Shown in pieces: positions 1 to 9,304 of a stretch of DNA of 64,000 nucleotides. Every line of letters starts with the position of its first letter. Within the stretch, counting starts at the first letter, position 1. Made by a program: the position numbers and the translations under genes. A model generated the notes under the pieces. The model was given only the letters and a program-made list of their open reading frames with translations. It did not search any database and was not told the DNA's origin. The stretch comes from Lyngbya confervoides BDU141951 (lineage in GTDB: Bacteria; Cyanobacteriota; Cyanobacteriia; Thermosynechococcales; Thermosynechococcaceae): the NCBI RefSeq assembly GCF_000817775.3, contig NZ_JTHE03000116.1:45050-109049 (forward strand), in the 5' to 3' direction.

Positions 1-1002
1 CGCTGGGTTCCATCAATAACTTGCTGGGTACCCTCTTCCATAGCGGTCATAACGGAGCTGGTTTCTCCCTGAATTTGTAAAACAATTTGTTCAATTTCCT
101 TGGAGGATTTTGAGGCCCGATCTGCCAGTTGTCGGACTTCGTCGGCAACCACTGCAAATCCTCGGCCCGATTCTCCGGCTCGCGCGGCCTCAATACTGGC
201 ATTTAAGGCCAGCAAGTTTGTTCGCGAGGCAATCTGGGAAATAAAGCCCACAATCTTAGAAATTTCCTGGGAGGACTCCGCGAGCCGCTTAACCTTGCGA
301 GTCGTTTCGGCAACGGTTTCTCGAATCTGTAAAATTCCAGCCACGGTTTGCTCAACGGCCTGTCCGCCTTTCAGGGCCGTTTCCGAGGCCTTTTGCGCCA
401 CCTGGTCGGCAGATCGAGCCCGCTGGGCAACCTCCTGAATGGAGTTGGTCATCATCTGCACCGAGTTTAAGGTCGCGGCCAGTTCTTCCGCCTGCTTGAG
501 GGCATCGGAGGACAATCCCCGTGCAAACTCTTCATTTTCAGCCGCGCCGTAGCTTACCTCTCGTGCCGCAACCTTCACCTGCTTTACAATTTTCTGAAGA
601 TTATAGATGGTGAGGTTAAAGGAGTCTGCCACCGCTCCTAAAATGTCGGCGGTCACCTCCGCCTGCACCGTTAAATCCCCCCGGGCAGCTCCTTCCACAT
701 CATCCAGTAGCCGAATTACCTGACGCTGAAGATCCTCCTTAGCTTTCTCCTGCTCCTCGGCCTTTTGCTTAAACTCCTGGGTCGATGACTCGATATAGCG
801 CGTCATTTCGTTGAAGCTCTTGGCCAGTTGCCCAAACTCATCTCGGGAATATTCCGTGGCCTTCACGGACCAGTCGCCCTGGGAAACCGCAGACAGTTGC
901 GCCTGCAAATCATTAGTAGATCGCTTCAGCTGCCGCGCCATGACCTGACCCATCAACAACGTGGTGAGTCCGCCGGCAAGACCTGCACTGGCTGCCCCCC
1001 CC
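1..1002 (-). CDS. hmpD: Methyl-accepting chemotaxis protein, C-terminal half (HAMP + signalling domain), partial
   Basis: This minus-strand frame runs off the left edge of the window. It reads from a short hydrophobic segment into a HAMP region ([13 protein letters not shown]), a coiled linker, and then the MCP hairpin tip with the signature [22 protein letters not shown] split over its two arms, followed by [14 protein letters not shown]. It belongs with the TPR-containing N-terminal half at 953-2392, but the two lie in different frames that meet around the C8 run at 995-1002. Adding one base to that run joins them. The product would be the membrane receptor of the pilus chemotaxis array, signalling through the CheW at 2572-3111 to a CheA that should lie left of position 1. 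Family identity is seen directly; the name hmpD is inferred from the neighbouring hmpF. Confidence 0.85.
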
Positions 1003-2392
1003 AAGCGGAGGGCTTCAATCCCCCTCCCGACTGGGAGGCTAGCACTGCGATCGCCGATACAGCTCCTGTCGCAGCCGCCATCATCAGCTGCTTTTTCTGT
1101 AAGCTTGCGTTCAAAAAGGGCGCCAGCGGACCGCGTGCCGATCGAGACGATGGGCTACCGCCAGCCTGAGCAGCGGCCAGAGCAGGCCCAACTCCTTCTG
1201 TGGTGGACACACTAGCCGATTGCGCCTGGGTAGAATCTACCAGGTCCCCGCGGCTCTCCTGATCAAAGGAGAGACTCTCGGGCGTCTCTAAATTTCTCAA
1301 AAATTCCGTGTTGAGCGCCTCTAAATTATCCAGCGGCCCCGTCATATCCTCCGAGTCTATCATTTCCTCAGCAGGATCCCCGGGAGCAGACCAGGACAAA
1401 TCGGAGGTTTGATCTTCCAGGGAATCCATCTCCTCCAGGAAGGAGCTGAGGTCGGCATTCATATCAGCCGAGATCCCCGCCGGTCCTTGAATGGAGGTAT
1501 ATTCAGAATCAGAAAGTTCAAGATTTGAGGCAGCCACGCCTCCCTGAATGGAGGTCTCATCACTCCACCCCAGGGATCCTGGAGTCGAAAGATCCAGCGA
1601 TGGATCCTCTCCCTCTGCACCGGGGAAGTGGGAGTCTGATGCGGCATGAGCGTCGTGGAACTCCTGCATGACATCCTCGGATTCCAGCTCGTGTGAACGA
1701 TCGTTTAGGTCCGGCATATCGGTAAGGGCAGTGGATAGGGAAACTTTAAATTCTGATTCTGTAGGGTTATCCATTGAAGTATGAACGTTTTCCATGAGTT
1801 CCTGGGACTTTCGCCGCTGTCGTAATAACCACGTATCCTCTTCATCCTCCGGAGCCATCAACGGATCGGACGTCTTCCCCATCACTTTCACTGACGGCTC
1901 TCCTTGATGAAGGGGACTGTCCACAAAGGGATTCACAAGCAGTGGCTCCGAGGGCTTCAAATCAAGAGAAGAGTCAAGATCAAGGAGATCCAGCGCCTCC
2001 ACTGAGGACCGCTGAGAATCCTGGCCTTGGCGGGAATCCCCCACCTGAAGCACAGCCGAGGACGGAGCGTCAGAACCAGCGGTGCGTCTCTGACGGTCCT
2101 CTGGGTTCATAGTTCCCAAATACTGACGAATATCCGCCAAACTATTTTCTGCACATTCAATTAGCTCGGCATCACCCTGGGCTGTGCTGAGGACCGCTCG
2201 ATACTCTACCTGGGCTGCCTCATATTGAGTCGTACCCAGAAAAATATGACCTCTGAGCAAGCGAATATTGGGATTCGCCGGATGCTTTTCGCTGAGATGG
2301 TCCGTGAGCGCCTGCGCCTCTCCATACTTCCCTTGGATAAAAGCGCTGACCGCCTGTTGGTACTGTTGACGATCCTCAGTTGAGAGTGACAT
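953..2392 (-). CDS. hmpD: Methyl-accepting chemotaxis protein, N-terminal half (TPR + acidic linker), frameshifted
   Basis: The N-terminal ~100 residues form TPR-like helices ([22 protein letters not shown], read in pieces), as in cyanobacterial PilJ-like receptors. A long acidic, Ser/Asp-rich, low-complexity linker follows (about residues 110-420), then a basic stretch and one membrane segment ([16 protein letters not shown]). The frame then passes through a G8 tract and stops at 953, whereas the HAMP/signalling domain continues in another frame. The ATG at 2392 is preferred over the upstream ORF start because GGCAGGAG lies just ahead of it. The gene is therefore broken in this sequence, by a sequencing error, a real mutation or a switchable homopolymer. 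It follows the CheY and CheW genes on the same strand. Confidence 0.8.
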   Translation of the reverse strand: MSLSTEDRQQYQQAVSAFIQGKYGEAQALTDHLSEKHPANPNIRLLRGHIFLGTTQYEAAQVEYRAVLSTAQGDAELIECAENSLADIRQYLGTMNPEDRQRRTAGSDAPSSAVLQVGDSRQGQDSQRSSVEALDLLDLDSSLDLKPSEPLLVNPFVDSPLHQGEPSVKVMGKTSDPLMAPEDEEDTWLLRQRRKSQELMENVHTSMDNPTESEFKVSLSTALTDMPDLNDRSHELESEDVMQEFHDAHAASDSHFPGAEGEDPSLDLSTPGSLGWSDETSIQGGVAASNLELSDSEYTSIQGPAGISADMNADLSSFLEEMDSLEDQTSDLSWSAPGDPAEEMIDSEDMTGPLDNLEALNTEFLRNLETPESLSFDQESRGDLVDSTQAQSASVSTTEGVGPALAAAQAGGSPSSRSARGPLAPFLNASLQKKQLMMAAATGAVSAIAVLASQSGGGLKPSAWGGQPVQVLPADSPRC

Positions 2393-2571
2393 GAAACTGC
2401 TCCTGCCAGAGTTATCGAGTCTGCAAGTGGGCTGAGACAAACGGGTAAGGGATGGATGCGCTTTGTTCCCTGAACAGATTAAATCTAAGGAATCAAGGCT
2501 ACTCTCGCCGTGCCGAGGGGTGCCTTACTATAAATTGCATCCTTACCAGCGTAAAGGTTTATCCTGCCATA

Positions 2572-3111
2572 TCAGGCAACCCAACGCTCAGACCTTAAAA
2601 TCGAGGCAGGTTCTAACAATTGCAGCGGAGACTCTAAGCTACTGACCACCGAAACTCTCCACTCTCCCACCACAAAGGGCGCCAGTTCCGGTGCCAAGTT
2701 TTCCACCGGGCTCAGCAGGTGAGACTCCAGCCACTGCATACCTTTCACCGAAGCCACCGCCAAGCCAAGCATGGTATCCTCCGCTTCGATAATGATAATC
2801 GGCAGTTCGGCATGATCAATTGAAATTGGCTTGGGCTCCCCTAAAAACTGTCCAATATCCGCCACCCAAACGGCCTCACCGCGCAAGTTTAAAACCCCTA
2901 ACAAGAACGGAGAGACATTCGGGATGGGAGTGATCTGATCCGAGGCCAGGGCCAGCACTTCCCGAATGCCCATGGCGGGCAGGGCAAACTCGCCCCCCGA
3001 CTCCAGGAAAAAGCTGAGGTGCAAGTCCCCTTCCGGGTTTTGAACCAGGGCTTGCAGAGACTGAGAATCGTCTCGTTGCAGATCATCATTAAATTCCAGT
3101 TGATTTGCCAT
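2572..3111 (-). CDS. hmpC: CheW-type chemotaxis coupling protein (PilI/HmpC-like)
   Basis: A 179-residue CheW-domain protein that would couple the receptor at 1-2392 to a histidine kinase of the pilus chemotaxis array. The core reads FALPAMGIREVLAL...ITPIPNVSPFLLGVLNLRGEAVWVADIGQFLG, the usual CheW SH3-like fold with the GVLNLRGE motif near the middle. The ATG at 3111 is chosen over the overlapping GTG three bases upstream. The stop of the CheY gene lies only 7 bases upstream, so the genes are surely co-transcribed. In filamentous cyanobacteria the order CheY-CheW-MCP-CheA divergent from hmpF is the hmp locus; the symbol rests on this context. Confidence 0.85.
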   Translation of the reverse strand: MANQLEFNDDLQRDDSQSLQALVQNPEGDLHLSFFLESGGEFALPAMGIREVLALASDQITPIPNVSPFLLGVLNLRGEAVWVADIGQFLGEPKPISIDHAELPIIIIEAEDTMLGLAVASVKGMQWLESHLLSPVENLAPELAPFVVGEWRVSVVSSLESPLQLLEPASILRSERWVA

Positions 3112-3118
3112 CACGAAG

Positions 3119-3484
3119 TTAGCCTTTGAGTAGAGTGTTCACCGTTTGCAGCAGTTCCTTGGGACGATAGGGTTTACTGATGTAGGCATCGGCCCCTTGC
3201 TTCATGCCCCAATACCGATCAAATTCCTCCGCCTTTGCTGAGCAAAGAACGACAGGAATAGACTGAGTCTCTGGATTTGACTTGATCTTTCGACAGACTT
3301 CGTATCCGTTCATACGAGGCATGACGATATCGAGAAAAATCATATCAGGTTGGAAAGATTTCATCTGTTCTAGAGCGTTCAGGCCATCACTCGCCTCTAA
3401 CACGGTGATACCGCTGGCTTCCAGAAGCTGCTTGAGATATTCTCGCTCGGTTAAACTATCGTCAACAACGAGAATCTTGGCCAT
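3119..3484 (-). CDS. hmpB: CheY-like response regulator (PilH/HmpB-like)
   Basis: A single receiver domain of 121 residues without an output domain. The acidic pair is D8/D9 (VVDDS), the phosphoacceptor is D52 (FLDIVMPRMNG), the switch residue is S82 and the conserved lysine is K104 (SKPYRPKE). It should act as a diffusible phospho-switch for type IV pilus motors, as PilH/PilG do. The ATG at 3484 fits the normal MAKILVVDD start better than the TTG 12 bases upstream. It is the first gene of the leftward hmp-type operon, with about 580 bases of divergent regulatory DNA before hmpF. No PatA-like first gene (PilG/HmpA) is present here, which differs from the order known in Nostoc. Confidence 0.85.
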   Translation of the reverse strand: MAKILVVDDSLTEREYLKQLLEASGITVLEASDGLNALEQMKSFQPDMIFLDIVMPRMNGYEVCRKIKSNPETQSIPVVLCSAKAEEFDRYWGMKQGADAYISKPYRPKELLQTVNTLLKG

Positions 3485-4064
3485 AGCGTTTACCAAAAAT
3501 TAGAGCGTATATGGGGATAGACGTTTGTTCCCCCACTTGCGGGCAAGGGCTAGCGGTCTACCAGAGGGGGTCCAGGGAACAGCAAATCTGTGCTTAAAAC
3601 CTGGGCACCTACAAGGGAGTCTTACTGGATTGGCGACGTTTCCGATCGGCTAGACCGTCCAGCAAAACAATCAGCAAATGCTCTTTCAGGATACCCCTGG
3701 CTTTTGGGTGAATTTCACTTTTGAGGCTGTTTTTCTGCGCTGTCCTTCAGGTCAGCATTTGATCACGAAATCCATCTGAGGGGAACCCTGAATCGTAAGG
3801 CCCCCAGATTTTCGATCTTGAGGATTCGCGCTGCACGGTCCTGTCCTGACCTCTCCAGTCGTGCCTTCCTGGGAATCGTAATTTAATTTTCGTAAATGAT
3901 CTGTCAATATTTTCGTAAGGTACTCTAAAGAGTGCGAATACAAACAAACTTGGTAGAGTAGAGACTCTCAGTTAAATTAAGTTTGAATTAACTGCCTCAT
4001 CTTCGGAAGGCAACCCAACTTAAGCCACACCAGTTCAAGCAAACCACAGGAGAGGGTAATCGGC
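3485..4064. promoter_or_regulatory. Divergent intergenic region between hmpB and hmpF
   Basis: About 580 bases with no convincing gene. It must hold the promoters for the leftward chemotaxis operon and the rightward hmpF gene. The half nearest hmpF is AT-rich and carries the direct repeat ATTTTCGTAA at 3886-3895 and 3909-3918, 23 bases apart, which could be a binding site pair. A purine-rich GAGAGGG stretch before the GTG at 4065 serves as the hmpF ribosome binding site. I cannot assign a sigma-factor class. Confidence 0.5.
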
Positions 4065-5747
4065 GTGCTGTACCTAGCTGAAGTAATCAAGAAAACAGGC
4101 TTCATGGGTGCCAAAACGGAACTCAAGCTACTAGCTCGCCAGCAGTCTGACCAAAATTGGAAGGCCCTTCCTGGGGATGAACTCATTGCAACCGACGCGG
4201 CCAGTGATTATGGTGCCGGGGTTCTGGTTTTGGTCGAGTTGGGCAAGAACAACCAGATCCAGGGCGTTCAAGATGCAACTCGCCAGCTGATCAATATCCT
4301 GATGAACTTCTCGAAAATGAAGGAGAAGTTTGGTGCCCAGGAGGAAGAAATAGAGGGGTGGAAGCAGTCGCTCATCTACCAAAGTCAGGAGCTAACGCGG
4401 CGGGAAGTGGATATTGAATCCCGAGCCGAGGAGCTAGAGCAGTGGGAAAGCGAATCGCAGAAAATTCAGGAGCAGCGGCGGGAGTTTGAAGAAACCAAGG
4501 CCCAAATTCTGGAGCTGAAGGACAAAATTGAGAGCGATCGCCAGCAGCTTGAGGAAGGCTGGGGGAAGCTTCATCAGGCCCAGCGCGAACTAGAAGACCT
4601 ACAGGCCACTCACTCTGGCGCCCTCAGCGATACCCAGGTGCAGCAGATTGAGGTGCTGCTAGCCCAACTAGAATCCTCTGTTGATCCCAGCGGTGACGTA
4701 CAGCAAATTCTGCAAGAGGTTGAGCATCAGCTTCATCTAGCCCAGAAAAGCTTAGAAGAAGATCGAGTCCGCCTTGCACAACTACAGCAGCAGGTCCAGG
4801 CCCAAGAGTCCCTAACCCAGCAAACTCATCAGTCCTGGGAATATGCCCAATCCTCTCTCGCTGAAGCGGTTGTCGACTGCTTACAATGTCAGTCTCAGTT
4901 AGACCTGCAGCGGGAGCTACAGCATCTTTTGAGGGAGCAAAGCATGTTCTATGCCTCTCTGGAAGAAAATCTCCAAGGCATCCAATCCACCCTGAATGAG
5001 AAACAACCCGTGGACGTTCGTGCCCTTTGGACCATGTCAGTGGAGGATCTAAACGAAAAGACCCACCAGCTTTCCAGTGAATTGGAGAAGCTCAAAGCCT
5101 TTGTGGCAGATCAGGAGGAGGAGCTTCTGCTTCAGCAGGGCACCATTGATGAAATGCGCGCCAAACTCGACCAAGCCAGTGAGTACGATCGCCTGACCCA
5201 GCAATCTGAGCTAGAGGAGGAAGAACAGCACTATCGCTTACTAAATGAAACCCTGGAAGGGCAGCGTCTTTCCCTTCAAGATCGGGTGCATATTTTGGAA
5301 GTCCATGAGGACATTCTCTCCCAGCGTCAGACCCTCAACGGATCTGGAAGCGCTCCAGAGGTTATTGATTTAGCCCCCTCCTTAGACTTGATCGAGGGCT
5401 ATCGATCCGCCGATGGGGAAAAGCTGGACCAAATTGATGCCAATATCGAACATTTACAAAAGGCCCTCGACTCCGCCCAAGATCGCAAAATACAGCTAGA
5501 AGGCAAGGCTCAGGAGCTGTGGCGGAATTTAGAAGAACAGGGGCAACTGCTTCGCCAAGCTCAGCAGGACTTGGGTCTGTGCCAGGGAAAAATTGAAGCC
5601 TATCAAACCTCCTTGCAGCCCCTGGAGACCGCCCTGTCAAACCTCAAGAGCAACTTAGGCAATCTGGCGGGCAGTCATGAGATCGTTACCCATCTTAAGG
5701 AAACGCTGATGCAGCTGGGGGAAGCTCCTGAAGTCGCCAGCTACTAG
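4065..5747 (+). CDS. hmpF: HmpF, pilus motility taxis protein (long coiled coil)
   Basis: A 560-residue protein with a short globular N-terminus (LYLAEVIKKTGFMGAKTELKL in two parts, then LLARQQSDQNWKALPGDE) followed by about 450 residues of Glu/Gln/Lys-rich coiled coil. This N-terminal signature is the mark of HmpF, which in Nostoc punctiforme is needed for pilus-driven motility, sits at the type IV pilus bases and is nearly universal in motile filamentous cyanobacteria. It starts with GTG after a GAGAGGG ribosome binding site. It is transcribed away from the CheY-CheW-MCP genes, which is the arrangement of the Nostoc hmp locus. This gene is the strongest single indication that the host is filamentous. 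Confidence 0.88.
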   Translation: MLYLAEVIKKTGFMGAKTELKLLARQQSDQNWKALPGDELIATDAASDYGAGVLVLVELGKNNQIQGVQDATRQLINILMNFSKMKEKFGAQEEEIEGWKQSLIYQSQELTRREVDIESRAEELEQWESESQKIQEQRREFEETKAQILELKDKIESDRQQLEEGWGKLHQAQRELEDLQATHSGALSDTQVQQIEVLLAQLESSVDPSGDVQQILQEVEHQLHLAQKSLEEDRVRLAQLQQQVQAQESLTQQTHQSWEYAQSSLAEAVVDCLQCQSQLDLQRELQHLLREQSMFYASLEENLQGIQSTLNEKQPVDVRALWTMSVEDLNEKTHQLSSELEKLKAFVADQEEELLLQQGTIDEMRAKLDQASEYDRLTQQSELEEEEQHYRLLNETLEGQRLSLQDRVHILEVHEDILSQRQTLNGSGSAPEVIDLAPSLDLIEGYRSADGEKLDQIDANIEHLQKALDSAQDRKIQLEGKAQELWRNLEEQGQLLRQAQQDLGLCQGKIEAYQTSLQPLETALSNLKSNLGNLAGSHEIVTHLKETLMQLGEAPEVASY

Positions 5748-5839
5748 CTCCGGCGCCGGACTCCTGCCGCGACTCATTTTGCCAGCCAGAAAAGGTTCAG
5801 CGTCCACCTGTCTCGCTCAGGGATCCCTCGGATCCAGTT

Positions 5840-6409
5840 TTAGCTAGCTTCCGGGGACAGATATTCCACGGCAACGCGATCGCCCAGTTTTAAACCCAGC
5901 TCCTGGGCAAGGCCAGCGCGTAGCTCAATAACTTCATCCGTCAGGCCCTGAGCCGAATAGGTTGGACAGGTCACGCTTTGACAGGGCGGCACCTGCTCAT
6001 GAAGCGTGATGATTTTCTGGTTCCGCAAAAAAATGATATCCAAAGGAATCAGCGTATTCTTCATCCAAAAGCCGGCCCGGCGGGGAGGGGTAAAGGGAAA
6101 GATCATGCCTCGATCATCGGGCAGCTCAGTGCGATACATCAGTCCTTGGGCCTGCTGGGCTTCAGTAGCTGCGACCTCTAGCTGAATGATCCGATCGCCC
6201 AGGCGCACTTGAGCGCCGATGGGAAGGAACTGGGCCTGGGGGCTTTCCGCCGGGGCGCTCAGATCCGAACCTGCAGAGGGGGATGCCGCAGGCGAAATCT
6301 CGGAGGGAAGCTGACAGCCCAGAATAAACAGCAGGGCGATTGCCCCTAGCAGCAGCAGGCGAAGGGGGCGATGGAGAGCCTGGAAAAGGTCACGCTGTCC
6401 GTAAAACAT
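5840..6409 (-). CDS. DUF192 family lipoprotein
   Basis: A secreted protein of about 189 residues. A hydrophobic signal segment (LRLLLLGAIALLFILGC) ends in an ILGC lipobox, so it is probably lipid-anchored. A Ser/Pro/Ala-rich spacer follows, then the DUF192 domain with its typical phrases: AQGLMYRTELPDDRGMIF, GFWMKNTLIPLDIIFL and VIELRAGLA. The function of DUF192 is not established. The ATG at 6409, preceded by AGAGGAA, is preferred to the TTG six bases upstream. It overlaps the end of the NblR-like gene by 20 bases, so the two are probably translationally coupled. Confidence 0.85.
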   Translation of the reverse strand: MFYGQRDLFQALHRPLRLLLLGAIALLFILGCQLPSEISPAASPSAGSDLSAPAESPQAQFLPIGAQVRLGDRIIQLEVAATEAQQAQGLMYRTELPDDRGMIFPFTPPRRAGFWMKNTLIPLDIIFLRNQKIITLHEQVPPCQSVTCPTYSAQGLTDEVIELRAGLAQELGLKLGDRVAVEYLSPEAS

Positions 6410-7076
6410 ATCCAATTCCTCTAACCGTGTGAATTAGGCGTTTACCCCCTTGTTTTTCAAGCTTAATCCGTAAATATCGAATATAAACCTCAATAACATT
6501 GGATTCCCCTAAATAATCGTAGCCCCACACGTTTTCGAGGATTTGCTCACGGGTCAGCACATCGCTGGGGTGCTCCATCAGATACTTCAGCAGCTCGAAT
6601 TCCTTCATGGTCAGCTCAATGGTCTGCGTTCCCCGCACGGCAGTGCGCGTCGTCAAGTTAAGGGAAAGGTCTTCAAATTCCAGGTGGTTCGCTGCAGGAA
6701 CTGACTGGGGCTGGAGATAAAGGCGAATTCGTTGCAGAAACACATCGCGCTGATAGGGCTTGAGGATATAGTCATCGGCACCGGCCTCTAAACAGGCGAC
6801 GCGATCGCTAACGCGCTCCTGGTTCATCAGCATTAAAATGGGCAGCGAGGCCCCCACTGATCGTAGCCGTTCACAACAGCGCAGCCCCCCCTCCGACAGA
6901 CTCGAATCAATCACCCCCAGGACAGGCGCCTTCGCCCGATACTGGTTAAGAACCTCTTGAAGCGTGGAGGCCAAAAAAACGCAGTAGCCAGCCTGCTGAA
7001 GATCACTGACCATGGCGTGAACAATGGCTGAAGCCTCGCAGGCCAGCAAAACAGAAGGGGAAGAATCTACAGTCAC
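6390..7076 (-). CDS. nblR: OmpR-family response regulator, probable NblR
   Basis: A receiver domain plus a C-terminal winged helix (LTMKEFELLKYLMEHPSDVL, NVWGYDYLGESNVIEVYIRYLR, HTVRGIGYVLR). NblR controls phycobilisome degradation and survival under nutrient and high-light stress. With the GTG start at 7076, chosen because it gives the short MTVDSSPSVLL beginning, the phosphoacceptor is D57, the number known for NblR. The acidic pair that normally coordinates Mg (VDDE) is missing and reads ACEAS. This fits the published view that NblR is an atypical regulator acting independently of phosphorylation. The start lies inside the last 20 bases of the NAD kinase gene, so the two form an operon. 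The family is certain; the NblR identity is likely. Confidence 0.75.
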   Translation of the reverse strand: MTVDSSPSVLLACEASAIVHAMVSDLQQAGYCVFLASTLQEVLNQYRAKAPVLGVIDSSLSEGGLRCCERLRSVGASLPILMLMNQERVSDRVACLEAGADDYILKPYQRDVFLQRIRLYLQPQSVPAANHLEFEDLSLNLTTRTAVRGTQTIELTMKEFELLKYLMEHPSDVLTREQILENVWGYDYLGESNVIEVYIRYLRIKLEKQGGKRLIHTVRGIGYVLRTA

Positions 7077-7092
7077 AGCACCGCAAGTTCCA

Positions 7093-8010
7093 TTAGGGAA
7101 GTTCAACCGAAGTGGGCTTGGCAATGTGAGGCAACCCCCAGCCGAGTTTTTCCCGCAGAATGCGGAAGAATTCCGCGGACTTCAGCCGGATAAAGCGGGC
7201 CGCAAAGGGCGATCGCGAAATTCGCACCTTGTGTTCAGGACCGATATAGCACCCCGCATTGCCGTCCACCACCATCACCAACCGCTCATGGTTGGCAGGA
7301 AAAATCTCTAGGGGTTCTGAATCTGCGAACACTAGCGCCCGCGAGGCCAGGGAATGGGGACAGATAGGAATGAGCTGGAGCACCGACACCCCTGGCGTAA
7401 TGACTGGCCCCCCCGCGGCCAGAGCATAGGCTGTAGACCCCGTGGGCGTGGAAACAATCACCCCATCGGCAGCAATATCAATCAGGGCGTGATCGCCAAT
7501 GCGCACCTCAAAATGACACATTCCCGTGAGGGGTTCTTTGTGCAACACCATTTCATTCAGAGAAAGGGCTTCCCACACCATCTGCTGCTGGTGCCCCACC
7601 TGAACCCGCATCATCGAGCGATCCTCAATGCTATATTCTCCTTGAAGCAGCGCCTCTAGGGCTGGTTCGAGGTGATTCAGGTAGGTTTCAGTTAAAAACC
7701 CCATATGCCCTGTATTGATGGCCAGCATGGGAATTTTCAGGGGGGCGAGCTGACGACAGGCAGACAGAACCGTCCCATCGCCTCCCAGAACAATGGCAAA
7801 TTCCACCTCGCCGTCAAAGCTGGGAGGAACCAGGTCAGCAATTTTTTGCACACAGGTGTCGTGGGAGATCTGCACACACCCCAGCAACCCCCTCACCCCG
7901 GTGGTCAACAGCACCTCATAGCCTTGCCCCATCAAGAGCTGCTCTAAATCCAGTGCAGTGCGATGAGCAGTCGGCTTGTTATCGTTGTAAATAATTCCGG
8001 CTCTCGGCAC
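7093..8010 (-). CDS. nadK: NAD(+) kinase
   Basis: Phosphorylates NAD to NADP in the cytoplasm. The 305-residue length is usual for the family. The diagnostic GGDGT motif is at residues 76-80 (catalytic D78), followed by [10 protein letters not shown], the NE motif (SLNEMVLHK) and the conserved [22 protein letters not shown] block, whose halves are typical of NAD kinases. Translation begins at a GTG. About 200 bases upstream carry the direct repeat TTGGTCACCC at 8052-8061 and 8066-8075, possibly regulatory. The 3' end overlaps the predicted nblR start. Cyanobacteria usually have two NAD kinases; this is one of them. Confidence 0.93.
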   Translation of the reverse strand: MPRAGIIYNDNKPTAHRTALDLEQLLMGQGYEVLLTTGVRGLLGCVQISHDTCVQKIADLVPPSFDGEVEFAIVLGGDGTVLSACRQLAPLKIPMLAINTGHMGFLTETYLNHLEPALEALLQGEYSIEDRSMMRVQVGHQQQMVWEALSLNEMVLHKEPLTGMCHFEVRIGDHALIDIAADGVIVSTPTGSTAYALAAGGPVITPGVSVLQLIPICPHSLASRALVFADSEPLEIFPANHERLVMVVDGNAGCYIGPEHKVRISRSPFAARFIRLKSAEFFRILREKLGWGLPHIAKPTSVELP

Positions 8011-8209
8011 CCTATACCCTTTCTATCTATGGCAATATCTATCGCAATGGTTTGGTCACCCAGGGTTGGTCACCCCTGCCAACCCGAGACAACATTCTAA
8101 AGCATCCCCAGGGAAGGCGCGACTCGTTAGAAATTCTAGAGCGATATTTCACAGAATCTAGGAAACCGCGCCAACGGCGATAACCCAGGAATTCTGAGTT
8201 TAGTGCGCC
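8011..8209. other. Spacer with direct repeats upstream of NAD kinase
   Basis: About 200 bases between ycf39 and the NAD kinase gene, which are both leftward. It contains TTGGTCACCC twice, 14 bases apart, and the near-repeat ATCTATGGCAAT/ATCTATCGCAAT. It presumably includes the NAD kinase promoter. No gene is seen. Confidence 0.35.
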
Positions 8210-9187
8210 TTATTTTGAGGTGGACTTAAAGGGGGTTCGCTTTTTAGAGGCTTCCTGCTTATCATACTCAAGTTCTTTCAACTTTTTTAAGATGCGGTTG
8301 AAATAGTCCTGCAGGTAGTCTTCAAGGGTCGAAATTGTGTCCGGGGCAATTCCAAAGCTGGCATAGGTCTGATCCATGGGGGCATCAAAGGGAATGCCCG
8401 AGGTCACCACCTCGGTGAAGGCCAAGCGGTCGGCGATATTCACCCCCCATTCAAAGAAGCGCGTAAAGGACTCCACGGCCTTTAAAAGTCGCACCGGAAT
8501 CGGCGTGGTGCGGGCCTTTTTTCCCGAGAGCGACTCGCACAGTTGAATAATGTTCTCGGGGGTCCAGGCCTTCGGGCCAGCCAGATCGTAGGCTTGCCCC
8601 ACCGTTGATTCAAGGCGGAGCGCGGCAACCGCAAAGCGGGCAATGTCCTGGGTATCCATATGGGCCACGGGGGAGGCGTTTTTACTAATCCACACCTGTT
8701 GCTGATCCAAAATGGGAATCGCGTACTGTCCAATCAACCCCTGGAAAAACCCGCCCGGGCGCAAGATTGTCACCTCCAGGGAGGTTTGGGCCAGGAATTT
8801 TTCGGTACAGTGCTTGATATCCATCAGTGGGATATGGGGATATCGATGGGCATTCATGATGGAGAAGAAGACGTAGCGCTTGACTCCGGCGGCTTCTGCT
8901 GCCTGAATGAGCGAAACTTTCCCCGCCCAGTCAATGACCCGAATTCCAGCTGAGTCCGTTGGACGAGCCGTGGCACAGTCAATAATGGCCTCCATGCCGC
9001 GCACGGCCTTGTCCAGGCTGTCGCGATCGCATAGGTCAGCGAGGACCAAGTTTGCCCCCCACTCTTTCAGAAACGCGGCCTTGCGGATGCTACGCACCAG
9101 GCAGTAGACATCGTGCCCTTCATCAAGGGCTCGCCGCGCCACTTGACGACCCAGGGTTCCAGTCGCACCTGAAATAAGTACCTTCAT
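8210..9187 (-). CDS. ycf39: Ycf39, NmrA/SDR-like photosystem II assembly factor
   Basis: A 325-residue atypical short-chain dehydrogenase. The Rossmann start KVLISGATGTLGRQVARRAL is classic, the SDR active site is degenerate, and the sequence KRYVFFSIMNAHRYPHIPLM is typical of Ycf39. Ycf39 binds high-light-inducible proteins and helps deliver chlorophyll to newly made D1 during photosystem II assembly, at the thylakoid surface. The C-terminus is basic (KKLKELEYDKQEASKKRTPFK). Its ATG is at 9187 with AT-rich DNA upstream. It stands alone between hisB and NAD kinase on the same strand. Confidence 0.9.
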   Translation of the reverse strand: MKVLISGATGTLGRQVARRALDEGHDVYCLVRSIRKAAFLKEWGANLVLADLCDRDSLDKAVRGMEAIIDCATARPTDSAGIRVIDWAGKVSLIQAAEAAGVKRYVFFSIMNAHRYPHIPLMDIKHCTEKFLAQTSLEVTILRPGGFFQGLIGQYAIPILDQQQVWISKNASPVAHMDTQDIARFAVAALRLESTVGQAYDLAGPKAWTPENIIQLCESLSGKKARTTPIPVRLLKAVESFTRFFEWGVNIADRLAFTEVVTSGIPFDAPMDQTYASFGIAPDTISTLEDYLQDYFNRILKKLKELEYDKQEASKKRTPFKSTSK

Positions 9188-9304
9188 AGGGGGCTTGAAT
9201 CACAAATTCTTAACTTTTGTAATATTTTATCAGAAAGCTTGTCGAAATATTAATTATCGTCTGAAGCCCGAGACGCGATCCCCAGCGATAGGTCCCCGCC
9301 CAAA

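Noticed and set aside
3747..3947. Small leftward frames in the hmpB-hmpF spacer
   Set aside because: Two overlapping frames of about 65 codons with basic, unstructured products; the region is better explained as divergent promoter DNA.
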